From: Kalmusia sp. IMI 367209
Taxonomy: Eukaryota > Ascomycota > Dothideomycetes > Pleosporales > Didymosphaeriaceae
Direction of reading: 5' to 3'
Assembly (NCBI GenBank): GCA_027946365.1
Contig: JAPEUQ010000005.1
Span: 930,001-994,000, forward strand
Length of the DNA: 64,000 nucleotides
In this document: piece after piece, positions 1-11,755 of the stretch
How the letters are laid out: every line of letters begins with the position of its first letter
Position numbering within the stretch: position 1 is the stretch's first letter
The notes under the pieces: generated by a model
What the model was told of the DNA's origin: nothing
The model's database searches: none
Seen by the model: the letters and a program-made list of their open reading frames with translations, nothing else
Made by a program: the position numbers and the translations under genes

Positions 1-1319
1 ATCAACTCCTCGTTCCAGAAGATCACTCTGCATCTCGCGTGCCGCCTGTGTAATTACGAGGCGTCACGGCTGATGAAGACTCCAGATTCTGGAGCCAATG
101 CCGTATATTTGCTGCATAGATTGTGGTTGATTAGGCGGGTACCAAGCTTTCCGTGCAGCGTCCGTGCCGATTGGAGATCGTCCCGAGTCTCAGTGGAGTC
201 CGGCAGGATAATCTGTAGGCGAATATATGATACGTCCACTACATTTTCCCCCGGTGTAACCTATCTCTAAGCGGTCCTATAAGCGACGGTCTGCCCCAGA
301 GGTACTATAGAGTGCAGCAGGAGACAAGTCGCGGCTCTACGGGCAAACAAGAGTAGCTCCTGCAAGGATCATAGTGCGGTGCTATATTGTGGATGATCAT
401 CTATTCCGCGCATCTGGCCAAGTGTAGCGTCAAAGGTATATAGCAGTGGTGAGCTCGCGTTCTTAGCTTTCACCAAGTGCGGCCTTCGTCGAGAAGGTGG
501 AATCCGCTATTTCTCCGTGGAGTATCATAGGAATCAGGGTTGTAGAGGTTTGCCATCGTCGGGGCTCCGGACCGCGTAGGTTGACAGGGACAATCAGCCG
601 GCTGCACATTGTACAGGCTAAGCGTTGAGATCCTGGAAAGTGTGCACGTGGTACCAGTTCCGTCGGGGCTTCGAGTGCAGAATCATGCATACCGCGGGTT
701 CCAAAAGTTCTCGATCTCGCGAAGCGAACGGGTAGTTGGGTACGCTGAAGCTGAGTGAAAGATGGCGCCGGCTTAGTCATCAGAGAAGGCGCACAACATG
801 TCGCAAAACTAATCTAGCATCGATACTGCTATTATCGTAGATCCATCATTTCAGAGAGCTTCCCTAGAGAGGTCATTGAACATTGCCTAGACTTGAGTTC
901 CTTATGATAACATCTTGACCCGCTTTATCCCTTGTTACAGTGTTTGTCATCGTCTGGTCTGTATCACATTCCTCGGCGAGGAAAAACTAATATATATCTC
1001 ATGTATATGTGTCGCATTCCTTTGTTAGAAGAGAGCTGAGGTCTGTTCGCATTTTACTAGAAAATTTCCACTATTCTTCACATATACTAAGCGCTTCGAA
1101 AAGCCGACCCAAACTCTGTTCGCTGTTCCATACCGATTGAAGGATCTGAACATTAACAACCTTTACATAATTCAAGGTAGCTCATGGCTACCTCTAGAGT
1201 TACTTATTCGAGACTAGTGCATACAGGCCTTTGACACCCAGCACTCCTGGCGTAACATCTCCTTTCATAGACACTTTCCATGCAAGGCTACTATGTAAAT
1301 GATGACTGATATAATCAGT
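1..1319. other. No gene recognised
   Basis: Only short ORFs occur on both strands. None has a recognisable domain or supported splice sites. The right part, roughly 880-1320, is AT-richer and downstream of the sdh1-like gene, so it probably holds its 3' UTR. Confidence 0.5.
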
Positions 1320-3462
1320 CTAGTATGACCGCTTCACAGGTGGCACGTTCTTACATTCTGCTTCATCCAAGGTATTCATCTGCACTGGGCGTGTCGCCCA
1401 CTCCACTTCTTTTCCAACACTTCGCTGCCACGTCAGACTGTGCTTCATCCACTCTTGATCATCCCTCTCCTTGAAGTCATCTCGCGCATGGGCACCCCGA
1501 CTCTCCGTCCTCGTAAGTGCCGCTTTACTCGTCTGAATGGCGTTGGTCAGTAGATTCCGCAATTCAAGCGTTTCGACCAAGTCAGAATTCCATATCAAGC
1601 TCTTATCTGTAACTCTCAGATTGCTAGCAAATTGTTTCTCGATGTTTTGTAGTTGAAGGTTTCCGGTAGTAAGGGAATCCGCTTTGCGGAAGACAGCGGT
1701 GGTGGATTGCATTGTACGCTGCATTTCATCTCTTAAAGAAGCTGTTGAGGATGAACCTGAAGAGTCTAGGATGGTAGTTATCTCTTTTATCGAATCGAGT
1801 CCGACCTCGGATGGCGCTGGGTGATGAGGTGTGGTTGGCGCATAGTTCTCTACGATGTGCAATGCGGTTGCTCGGCCCTTTTCTGTATAAGCCGTTGCTC
1901 TTCGTCGAACCCTCTTCCATCGCTTAAGAAGAATTACTGACTTACAAATACTACGATGTCGAGAAGAGAGTTTGCACCAAGGCGATTCGCACCATGCACA
2001 CTCACACACGCTGCCTCGCCTGCAGCATACAGCCCATCTACCACATGCTCCGTTTCACCCTGTACATTTAACACCTGTCCCTTGTAGTTGGTTACTATCC
2101 CACCCATGCAGTAATGAACTGTCGGTATTACCGGAATAGGCTCTCTCGTGATATCGATACCTGCAAAGATTGCTGCGGTTTCCGCAATTCCAGGTAGACG
2201 TTCCATGATGATATCTTTTGGGAGGTGAGAGAGTTGTAAGTTAATGTGATCCTTATCGGGCCCACAGCCTCGACCTTCTATGATCTCAAGATTCATAGAT
2301 CTAGACACCACGTCTCGAGATGCAAGATCTTTTGCTGTCGGTGCGTATCGTTCCATGAACCTTTCGCCTTCGCAATTAAGGAGATATCCTCCCTCTCCTC
2401 GAGCTCCCTCAGTAATCAGGACCTACGTCTCGTTAGCTGATAGAGCAACGTGGGTAAATGAATTGATGCACAAACACCTGCGCCGTAAATTCCAGAAGGA
2501 TGAAATTGGACGAATTCCATATCTTGAAGTGGTAACCCTGCTCTTGCCACCATTGCATTACCGTCACCAGTACTCGTATGTGCGCTGGTTGCACTGAAAT
2601 ATGCCCTTCCGTAACCTGCTATTATCAGCTGGGTTGACCGAGATGCTCTTTTTATTTAAGATACACTCACCACCAGTGGCTAAAACGGTGTTCCTCGCAA
2701 ACATACGATGGCATGTTCCATCCTCCATATTCATCGCTGTGATGCCAACACACTTTCCAGCTTCCATCATCAAATCTAAAGCAAAGTACTCGATGAAGAA
2801 CTGCACTCCATGTTTCAGACTCTGGCCATACAATGTGTGTAACATCGCATGCCCCGTGCGATCTGCAGCACACGCGGTTCTATAAGCTTGCCCACCTTTT
2901 CCATACTCCAATGACTGGCCTCCAAGTGCCCGTTGATAGATGGTACCTTCGGAAGTTCTCGAAAAAGGCATTCCATAATTCTCTAGCTCGACGACTGCCG
3001 GTATCGCTTCCTTCGTCATGTAGTGAATTGCGTCCTGGTCTCCAAGCCAGTCCGAGCCTTTCACCGTGTCGTACATGTGCCATCGCCAATCATCCTCTGT
3101 CATGTTTCCTAGCGCAGCATTGATTCCTCCTTGGGCTGCCACTGTGTGCGAGCGCGTTGGGAAGAGTTTTGACACGCATGCTGTTTTCAATCCAGCTTCT
3201 GTTAATCCGACGGCAGCACGCAACCCTGCTCCACCTGCTCCGACAACAATTGCACTAATAATTTGAGCATGTATCATAAGTGAGTAAAGTCAATAGTAAC
3301 CTACTCATAGTGATGGTCGATGATAGTCAGTCCCTTCACACCCACAATAGAAGTAGAAGCGCTTCTGCATTGATATGTGTCGAGCTTTCGTGTTTTCTTC
3401 AAGAACGAGCTACATGTACCGAAATTCTGACGCTGGATTGCCCGCACGAAAACACGCATCAT
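1320..3462 (-). CDS. sdh1: Succinate dehydrogenase flavoprotein subunit, divergent copy
   Basis: FAD subunit of mitochondrial complex II, oxidising succinate to fumarate. Five exons: 3462-3305, 3254-2671, 2615-2476, 2422-1946 and 1877-1320. The introns are 50-68 bp and the product is 638 aa, the usual Sdh1 length. Exon 1 supplies a basic mitochondrial presequence and ends at the Asp of HHYD, which splices onto [10 protein letters not shown] (FAD loop, residues 58-63). His89 in SHTVAAQGG is the expected covalent FAD site. The active-site stretches [18 protein letters not shown] and [10 protein letters not shown] are intact, as is the C-terminal VPPVKRSY. Intron 3 uses the weak donor GTTTGT; intron 4 uses an AAAAG acceptor, the only one restoring frame. 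The C-terminal third departs clearly from the fungal Sdh1 I know, so I infer a second paralogue rather than the housekeeping copy. No broken codons were seen. Confidence 0.9.
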
Positions 3463-4781
3463 GACGGAGACTTGAGAATTGGTTCTTCGAGATGGAAGAT
3501 GACATTAGCTCGAAAGATGTAGGAAATAAGCCACAGCGAGCTGGCGCTAAGCATGAGCTACCCCAGGTCGTCGAAAACCCCTCCTGTCAAGTCCTCGGCT
3601 GTCAGTCCGCTCAAGGCATATGTACAAGTCAAAAATACCGTGGGTGTCCGGTTTGAGAAATGTATCGTAAGAGACAACAAAGGCGCACAGGTAATTTTCG
3701 AGAAAGATGACTTATTCACACCAGGAGAGACGCAGCTTGTCGCAGCTTGTCGCGTCTTAACACGTTCTTGTCGTGCTTCGATACATACAATTGCGGGGTG
3801 GCGCCGAAGGATGTCAAGAGCTTTGACTCGCGCGGTGGCATCGACCAATCGGAAACGACATGTTTGCAGTCAACGGCCCTAAGTAGCCTAATAGACTTTA
3901 TTCGGCTATACAACTCCTTTGACATCAAGCTCTCCCTCTCCAACCTTTAGATCAATGACGATGTCTCATGGACTCGGTGATCCATTATATGTACTACAAT
4001 GTGATCGATCTTCCAATCGCGGAAAAACCGATCCAGGTGGCCAGAAAAGCAAAATATGAATATAACAGTGGCTGGAGACTGAGTAAACGTGCTCGATCAA
4101 AGTTCTTTTCATTGTGCCAGTAGCTTAACATGATCACTATTGGTGGCATCACGAAAGAGTTTTTTGGTAGAGTTCCCATTCGATTGATACGTTGAGTCTA
4201 TGGATAAATGCTCTGATCAATTGATATCTTTTGCACCCTCATACTACTGTTGAAGTCGAAATGTCAGCCTGGTGATTTATGAGACACGACCATTCTAGAC
4301 ACCTATACGGGAACTGTCTTCGTGCCGAGTGGCCAATATTGCTCTCGAATAGCCATGAAATTCCCCATGGGTTGGACTATAATTCGTGTCGTTAGTCGCA
4401 TTGACTCATGTTTACACTGTATGCTTGGACCACAAAGACAAAGGGCAACGTGAGCACAGACAAGGTTAGGCCAATATGTCTGAACACACATTAGATGGGC
4501 CATTGACCTCGATAGGTATTGCCTACCCCAAAGAGACGCGATGCGGATCGTGGCTGTGGTGAACAGTCGATGCATCCCCGCAACCGCAGTGAAATCTCAA
4601 CCAAAAATGAATCTCCTCATCAACTGCTCAGTGAATTTGACCCTCTGCTATAGACAATTCTCCCGCGGTCATCGATGCCCAAGTCTTGGCATAAACGCAC
4701 CTTCCTTTACAACGAAACACTTAGGCGCCGAATGATCCCTCCTTCCACTCTCCACGATCAACCGAACCACGGCATTTCGAC
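3463..4781. other. Intergenic, divergent promoter side
   Basis: Holds the promoter of the sdh1-like gene and of the four-TM gene. A + strand ORF at 3553-3882 (109 codons) and its antisense shadows have no recognisable domain. A short tandem GCAGCTTGTC repeat occurs at about 3731-3751. I cannot support a gene here. Confidence 0.4.
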
Positions 4782-5749
4782 ATGTCTGTTTCCTCACCGT
4801 CAGCACATGACGATGCGAAATGCGTGATCTTCGCACCCGAGTCTGTTTCGCCTAGAGACCGCGTGCCACCGCCCGGCTACTCCATCGTGACTACCATATC
4901 AGCGCCCATCGGTCCATTCACCGCCTTCATCGACAAGAGCAAATGCCAGAGCCATCGACAGCGTTATCCCGAGGTCGAAGCCGTCGTGCAGCTGTTTTTC
5001 AGGGTCTGCGCATTCATTTTGAACGTGAGCGTGTTGATCATTGTGCGCAGTGAGTAATGTCGAGGTGCAAAGTGGGTTCTTCTTGCGCAGATGGCTATCG
5101 TGAATGTTTGAATACTTCAGACAACAGACGATAGCAAAGAACTGAAACACCCACGTACCTGTCCCCGTTGCTAATCAATACGCTGACTTTTTTCCTCCGC
5201 ATCAAGTTCTAGATACGAATACGAACGGGATCCTAGCCGTGAAGAAGCTATATGCCGTGGTGAGTCTCTTCAAGCGCGACATCAGACGCTTCATGCGTCC
5301 GAAACTTTCTACTAACTTGATATGTGTTTCAGATCGCCTACTCTCTCTTCATCAGCACCCTCGAATTCATCTCTCTCAGCAACCCACACCCCACGCTCCT
5401 CATCCACCTTTTCCCGGCCTACTTCCCCCCCAGGGCGTCAAGGTCCTCTGCCGTCCCTCAGCCTCGCTTCCCCCGCCTGCCGTCCATGTACCTGGCTATA
5501 CTCGAGTTCGCTGCCTTGGCCGCTAGCTACTGGGGCGCGCTTCTATTCCTCAACCATCCCATCGACGACGACGCTCAGCGAGGCAACTGCCCAAGGGCAA
5601 CGTGTGTGATGCCGGCGGAGCATAACATGATTTATGGATATATCTTGGAGGTGATGGTCGGTATGATCCATATTGGATTCTTTTTGATGGCATGCGTACA
5701 TTGGTTCAAGAGGAAGGGACCTGGTTGGATAGAGGTGTTGGAGCATTGA
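4782..5749 (+). CDS. Four-TM fungal membrane protein, unknown function
   Basis: Three exons: 4782-5049, 5213-5259 and 5333-5749, giving 243 aa. Donors are GTGAGT-type and intron 2 ends with a textbook branch and acceptor (ACTAACTTGATATGTGTTTCAG, shown as 22 bp in two parts: ACTAAC then TTTCAG). Four hydrophobic spans are visible: about residues 69-89 (VVQLFFRVCAFILNVSVLI), 95-120, 158-180 (LAILEFAALAASYWGALLF) and 209-232 (ILEVMVGMIHIGFFLMACV). The topology resembles the MARVEL-like membrane proteins common in Pezizomycotina, but no diagnostic motif was recognised. The N-terminus is polar and probably cytosolic. The gene is transcribed away from the sdh1-like gene. The function is unknown. 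Confidence 0.75.
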
Positions 5750-5890
5750 AATGCGGAGGCAGAGGAGTTGGATTTGTACCAACAAGACAGGGGGTAGTTG
5801 AACAAGCGCCGAAATAATGAATATGAGAAATCTACCTTCGAATTGACAACTCTCATCACGCCGGTTTCCGTCCTCTCGCGAACGTAGAGA

Positions 5891-6370
5891 TCATATACCC
5901 AACCCCGGTCGCCATCCTAGCCCCGCACCCCCAATCGCCGCCCTCCCAACGCCCAACCCACCCAATCTGCCGCCCCTCGCCGCAAATCCTGCTAGTACAG
6001 CTCCTGCAGCCGCCGCCTCGAAGCTCACAACGTCCGTGCTCTCTTCACCGTGATTCTCTTGTAATCTCCACGCGCGGTCCTGCCACTCGACTTCTTCCCT
6101 CCCAAACATCCATCCATATGTGGCTGTGACACCTATAACAGAGCCAAGCGCGAGACCGCGGCCAGAGTGCGTGAGTAGGCGCGGGAGGAAAACAGACATG
6201 GTGATGGGCGTGGAATGGCGGTAACGCGCGATGAGGAGAGAGGAGGGCGCTGTGAGTGTACCGAGGAAGGAATAGGTCATGGCGGCGGCGCGAGTGACGT
6301 GGAGATAAACGATGGCATGGGCGTTTGGCTGGTCTTCTGCGTAGACGGTGTGGGGGAAGTAGGAAGTCAT
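5891..6370 (-). CDS. Small Gly/Ala-rich membrane protein
   Basis: A 159-aa single-exon ORF counted from the Met of MTSYFPHTVYAEDQPNA. A longer in-frame extension upstream looks unlike protein. Two weakly hydrophobic spans (about residues 70-90 and 118-150, the second very rich in Gly and Ala) suggest a small inner-membrane protein. The N-terminal YFPHTVYAED segment reminds me of fungal complex I accessory subunits of the NUXM kind, but this is from memory and unproven. The last codons read GLGI-stop with a possible GTATAT donor just before, so the C-terminus could be spliced. It converges on the four-TM gene with about 140 bp between the ends. Confidence 0.5.
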   Translation of the reverse strand: MTSYFPHTVYAEDQPNAHAIVYLHVTRAAAMTYSFLGTLTAPSSLLIARYRHSTPITMSVFLPRLLTHSGRGLALGSVIGVTATYGWMFGREEVEWQDRAWRLQENHGEESTDVVSFEAAAAGAVLAGFAARGGRLGGLGVGRAAIGGAGLGWRPGLGI

Positions 6371-7060
6371 ATTAGCGAGCAACGAGCGCGAAGTCGTAGT
6401 AAAAGGAGAAGACAAGTGAGCTCTCGCTCTTCGAATATGTCGATGCGTTAGGGTGATTGAAAACAATGTCTTGATATGATGTTTCTTTGTATCGATGTGT
6501 GGGCAAATGTGGTAGAGCCGAGCAGAATCGCGAGAACTAAACAAAGAGGATCGTCCCGAGCAATGCGGGGTGCCTACGGTGGTTGTATTTGCCTTCCTAA
6601 ACGCGCCCGGTGAGATTATCTCGCCGCTCAGCCCATGGGGCCGCAACGCGACTGAGCAGTGACATCGCAGGCATTCGTGCATCGTGCGTCCTGCAACGGT
6701 CGGCCCGCTCCTTCCGATGTCCGACCGCCCAAAAGTCACCAATCCGACAGCGCCGATTATTCGTCTGTGGAGCTCCGACCAACAGCACACCCATGCTGAA
6801 ATAACCCCGAGACTGGAAGGTGCTGCATAGGACGAGCAAAGCCCAGCAGCTATGAGAGTGGGTACATCTTCTTAAGGAAAAAGTTACCCTTGGTAAAGGT
6901 AAAGAAGATGGGTTAGTGATAGACTGAGCTGGAAAATGGTGATTGTGATCGATTTTATACGACGCCTGTTCAATTCGGAAAGCATTTTCCATCGTGGGAC
7001 AAAGTCGTTTTTGGTTATGGACAATGTTTAGCGCTCAGTTATTTAATCATGTAATATACA
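6371..7060. other. Intergenic
   Basis: Lies upstream of the small membrane gene and downstream of the 2-methylisocitrate lyase gene. Short ORFs on both strands (for example 6597-6992 -) show no domain. It is expected to hold the promoter of the former and the terminator of the latter. Confidence 0.4.
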
Positions 7061-9045
7061 TTAGAAGCCTGGTTCTGAAGTCAGTACTAGTCGGCTGATC
7101 GATCGCTAAAGATAAGACTTACCAGCTTCCGTATTTCCCTCGCCCATACTTCTGCTCCCACTGCTACCGCTCTGTATCGATCCCAAGATACCATCAATGT
7201 AGCCGGCGCCGCTCCACTTCTGGTGCGTGAGAACATCGCAGCCATTGGCCTTCTCTCGCGCCTGGACAAGATTCACGTAAGCGAGCATGCCCTGGTCTTT
7301 GAAAGCACGCGACAGCTCATGAGTTATCGTTGCTGTCGAGTGCAAACCCGCGTGAGAGATGAGCTGAAGTACGAATCTGTTTGATTTGGTTAGCCTGCTG
7401 TCACATACTGTCATACAGAACCGTAGATGGAGACTCGACGTACCCATGCTTGGCGAGGTCCCAGACGAAACTCTTTAATGACTCTTCCGTGAACCCTTGA
7501 CCCAGCCAGTTGAAGCTGGGCGACAGATTGTACACGAACTTCTTGCCCGGGTACTTTTCTCGGATCTCGCCGGCAAATCTACCAGCTTCTTCAACGTTCG
7601 GACCTGCCGTCTCTACCCATAGGAGATCGGCATATGGCGCAAATTCTTTCGCACGCTTGGTTGCCGCCGCCATGCCTGCCTTATAGTGATAGTGGCCTTC
7701 ACGCGTTCGTGGAATATCCCAGTTAAAGTATACTGGTGACTTGGTGTAGCCATCCGCAATCTTGCGGCGCTTGAGGAGTGAAAGGTCGGGGTTGGCTTTG
7801 ACTTCATTGACATAGGCATCAATAGAGGACTGAGCCGCCCCTTCTTTCTCGAGGTGCTGTACCACGGCCTCGTCAAAAGTGACGAGCTTGTGCTTCTTTA
7901 CCCACGCCGCCTCGTACGCATCTATATCCTTTCCTGGCGCACCTGCTGCCTCCATTTCTTGCAACGTCTCTGCGAGAGGCTCGCTCTCTTCTGTTACGCC
8001 TTTGATGAACTCGTGATCGCGCACGTCAACGGCACTAGATATCAGTTTACCGCTCTCCGAGTCAGTTCTCGCAATGACGAGATTTTCACAACCCATCATA
8101 TCCCATTGGAAGCGTGCGGCCACTAGTCGATTGATGTGGTCACCGACTGGTACGAGCACTTTCCCAGCCAGATGTCCACACTTCTTGCCGCCGTGGAGCT
8201 GGTCCTCGAAGTGGACAGCTGCCGCGCCGTTCTCTGCAAAGAGCTTCGCTAACTTGATGACAGCGGACAGTCCACCGTGGCCAGTATCTCCATCTGCGAT
8301 GATGGGACGCATGTAATCGAGATATGGGGTCTTCGCTCTCTCCTCTGGCGTCATCTTCCTCCTGTTGTCCCAATTCTTTCGATCATGAAGTTGCTGCGCC
8401 TTGAATAGTCGCTGCACCTGATTTGGAACGGTGTTGTAGGGGTAGTCACCGAAATCAGCGGACACCTCGTGAGTAGTGGTCAATACAGAGGAACACGCCC
8501 ACCCGGAGATGTAGAGGACCTCCTGGTTCGGCGCTTGTTGAGTCATTTGCACGGGATCTATGGCACCCACTACACACAGAAAGGATCGCATCAGCTATTG
8601 TATTTACTATGGGGCACAGGATGAACGCACTTGTATGCACGGGCTCGCCCTTCGCCGCTCGCTCTTCAAATAAATTGAAGAGTTTCCGCGCCATCAGCGA
8701 GCTGGGATATGTCTGCTGCACTGCTCCCCTCTTACCCACGACATCTTCTGCCGAGTAGGGTCTCTTGATTCCCTTATATCGAGGCGATGCCCACCAGTCC
8801 TTCACCTGTTGTACCTGCTCCTCGAAGAGCGCATCTTCCGCCTGGCCAGCCTTCGATGCCTCCGGTAACAGTTGGAACGAGTCTCCCGGAAGGGCTGAGG
8901 ACACAGGCGGGTCTACTGGCTTGAGCGTCGAGCTCGACATGCGGCACGAAGTAGTCGAGAGGAGTCGGAGGAGTTGTGGTGATCGGTTCGAGAGTCTGAG
9001 AGACCGGCTCTGGCGCGCTACAGATCGAGAAACTGTTCGCAACAT
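7061..9045 (-). CDS. mclA: 2-methylisocitrate lyase, mitochondrial
   Basis: Last step of the methylcitrate cycle: cleaves 2-methylisocitrate to pyruvate and succinate. Exons 9045-8631, 8569-7444, 7376-7123 and 7074-7061 give 602 aa, close to other fungal MclA proteins. An Arg/Ser-rich presequence ([20 protein letters not shown]) indicates mitochondrial import, unlike peroxisomal isocitrate lyase. The lyase signature KKCGH lies at residues 267-271, with DGDTGHGG before it; NLSPSFNW and [10 protein letters not shown] lie in the C-terminal part. The wording of these blocks matches methylisocitrate rather than isocitrate lyases. The last exon codes only a few residues (ending PGF). Donor GTAAGT and a CTGAC branch support it, but without that splice the ORF simply ends KSYL at 7106. 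Divergent from the methylcitrate synthase gene. Confidence 0.93.
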
Positions 9046-9602
9046 GGCGCAAGGACTGGCCCTGTAGGTAGCAAGGGCACTGCGACTTTTTTATTTCCTT
9101 GGTAGTTTGGTCAGCGGCGATGTTTGGTAAGCGTCCGTAGTCGCAGAGGGCTTCAGTGTGCGAATTTCGCGGGCAAAGGCGACAAAAGCTTGCCACACGA
9201 ATGGCTCAATCGGACCAGCGCACAGTATGATTCCGGTTTCCGCACGCGGAGCAGGTGATATTCGACAGACCAACGCCGGTGGACGCGGAGCTCCTGCGCG
9301 TAGTTTTACAAGGGATAACTTTCTCCACGCCTGCGTACGGGCCGAGGATAGCCAGGCCCACTAGCCGTCTTCGTGCTTTGCCGAGGGGCAGCTCGCCTGG
9401 TCCGCCGCATCAGCGGGACCAACAGTGCCTCGTGAAAGCTAAACGCCGAGCGTTGCCGCGAAATCCTTTGCTGCATTTCTTTATAACTGCCTCTGCCACA
9501 CTGAAGCGGGCCGGTTTCGCTGTCTGTCTGGAGCTGAAGAGCGAAGGCTGCATTTCCCCTCGACAAACATCCCTGCCGTCTACCCCTCACTAAGCTACGG
9601 TT
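9046..9602. promoter_or_regulatory. Shared divergent promoter of the methylcitrate pair
   Basis: A 557-bp region lies between the start codons of the lyase (-) and the synthase (+). It must hold both promoters and both 5' leaders. The pairing suggests joint induction by propionate or odd-chain substrates; this is inferred from layout and enzyme roles. Short ORFs inside it are not supported. Confidence 0.65.
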
Positions 9603-11240
9603 ATGGCGTTGAGCGCACGCACAGCTTCGAGAGCTCTGCGAGCTGTGAAGGTGAGTTTGCCAGGTTTCCAATTGAGTGAATCGGAGCTGACTGAAGCTTC
9701 TGCAGCCCTCGGCGGCTCGTCCATTTGCTTCTGGTATGCAATTGACCCCCCCACCAACACACACCTGGTGGCGCTGACGGAGTCTACCCACAGTGCAATC
9801 ATGCAGCTATTCATCGTCCTCTGAGCCGGATCTTAAGGCAACCTTTAAGAAGGTCCTGCCTGCAAAGCGCGAGCTGTTGAAGAAAGTCAAGGCTCATGCC
9901 GACAAGAAGCTCGGTGACGTCAAGGTCGAGAACACCTTGGGTGGAATGAGGTGCGTAGACCCATCAAGAACTCCAATTTGACTCTAACATGTCTGAAGGG
10001 GGTTGAAGGCCATGGTCTGGGAAGGCTCGGTGCTTGATGCAAATGAGGGTATCCGATTCCACGGCAAGACCATCAAGGACTGCCAGAAGGAGCTTCCCAA
10101 AGGCACCTCCGGCACGGAGATGCTCCCAGAGGCTATGTTCTGGCTTCTGCTTACCGGAGAAGTGCCGACTGTTTCACAAACGCGTGTGCTCTCGCGAGAG
10201 TTGGCCGAGAAAGCTGGCATTCCCAAGTTTGTGGAAAAAATGCTCGACGACTTCCCAAAGGACCTTCACCCAATGACACAGTTCGCTTGCGCCGTCTCCG
10301 CGCTGAACTACGAGTCTAAGTTTGCAAAAGCCTACGAGAAGGGCATCAACAAGGCCGACTACTGGGAGCCGACTTTCGACGACTGCATCAGCCTGCTTGC
10401 GAAACTGCCCACCATCGCCGCAAAAATCTACCAGAACGCCTACCGCGGTGGAGGTGCGCTACCTGCTGAGATCGATCTCAACCAGGATTGGGCATACAAT
10501 TTCGCTGCCATGCTAGGCAAGTCTGGAAAGGAGAACGAGGGTTTCCAAGACCTTCTCCGTCTATACCTCGCCCTGCACGGTGACCACGAGGGAGGCAACG
10601 TCTCTGCTCACGCTACACATCTAGTCGGTAGCGCGCTCAGCGATCCCTTCCTCTCTTACAGTGCTGGCCTTCAAGGCCTTGCCGGACCTCTCCACGGTTT
10701 GGCTGCTCAAGAGGTGCTTCGATTCATTCTGGACATGCAGAAGGACGTTGGCACTAGCTTCAGCGAGACTGACGTGAAGGACTTCCTCTGGAGTGTCCTC
10801 AAGTCAGGACGTGTTATTCCGGGATATGGTCACGCAGTTTTGAGGAAGCCTGATCCGCGATTCGAGGCTCTCATGGACTTCGCCAATGCACGGCCAGACA
10901 TTGCAAATAATCCTGTCTACCAGCTTGTCAAAAAGAACTCTGAAGTCGCACCCGGTGTCCTCACCGAGCATGGCAAGGTGCGTATCGCTACGAGTTATTG
11001 CTCATGAGATACTGATCAGTGAAACAGACTAAGAACCCGTACCCGAACGTCGATTCCTCATCCGGTGTCCTCTTCCATCACTACGGCTTCCACGAGACGT
11101 TGTACTACACCGCCACTTTTGGTGTCAGCCGAGGCCTTGGTCCTCTCGCACAACTGATCTGGGACAGGGCCCTAGGTTTGCCTATCGAGCGCCCCAAGAG
11201 CATCAACCTCGAGGGCATCCTGAAGCAGGTTGGCGCATAG
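9603..11240 (+). CDS. mcsA: 2-methylcitrate synthase, mitochondrial
   Basis: Condenses propionyl-CoA (and usually acetyl-CoA) with oxaloacetate, the entry step of the methylcitrate cycle. Exons 9603-9650, 9706-9733, 9794-9950, 9999-10977 and 11028-11240 give 474 aa. The first 35 residues are an Arg/Ser/Ala mitochondrial presequence split by two introns. The core carries [42 protein letters not shown] and [15 protein letters not shown], which contain the citrate-synthase active-site His and Arg residues. The [18 protein letters not shown] segment and the C-terminal [12 protein letters not shown] are those of fungal methylcitrate synthases rather than CitA, so I prefer McsA. It is head-to-head with the lyase of the same cycle. 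Confidence 0.93.
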
Positions 11241-11755
11241 AGATCAATCCTGCTTGTTGAAAAGCGAATAGCGGAGCATTTTCATCTGCTTGTATATATT
11301 AGCCTTAGAAGGCGTTAGGATCATTTCAGAAAATGGTCCGTGTCACGAATGAAATGTGAATATCCATCTTGAGACGCTTTCCGCACAAATATATTCGTTG
11401 ATGTGTAAGTGTGGGCACCAAACTCAGAGGTGGGGAGACGGCTGTGGCGCCGGCTTTCTCGGGTTGGAACACCAGGGTCAGGGGTCTAGTCTTAGCCTCT
11501 CGAGAGACCAGCGCTGCCACGACTGTATTGTGTGACATCTCTCTGCGCAACGCTCTGAATTTGTGGTTTTCCCTCTGCCGTTCGTTAAAGGCGGTTCCGG
11601 TCGTGCGTGTCTCGATTCGTGACATCAAACAGCTTCATGCCTCGCCGCTAGTACTACTATTTAGGCCTCGCGCTGCCGTCGTTTCAGTACCTCAGCAACC
11701 GCTACGCGCGAGCTGACCTCCCTCTTTGTGATTCCCTCTTCTTCTCTTCAAGCCT
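11241..11755. other. Intergenic
   Basis: 3' flank of the methylcitrate synthase gene and promoter of the GH3 gene. The ORFs here have no domain. Confidence 0.4.

Noticed and set aside
3553..3882. 109-codon + ORF between sdh1 and the four-TM gene
   Set aside because: Composition weak, antisense ORFs equally long, no domain, no supported splice sites.
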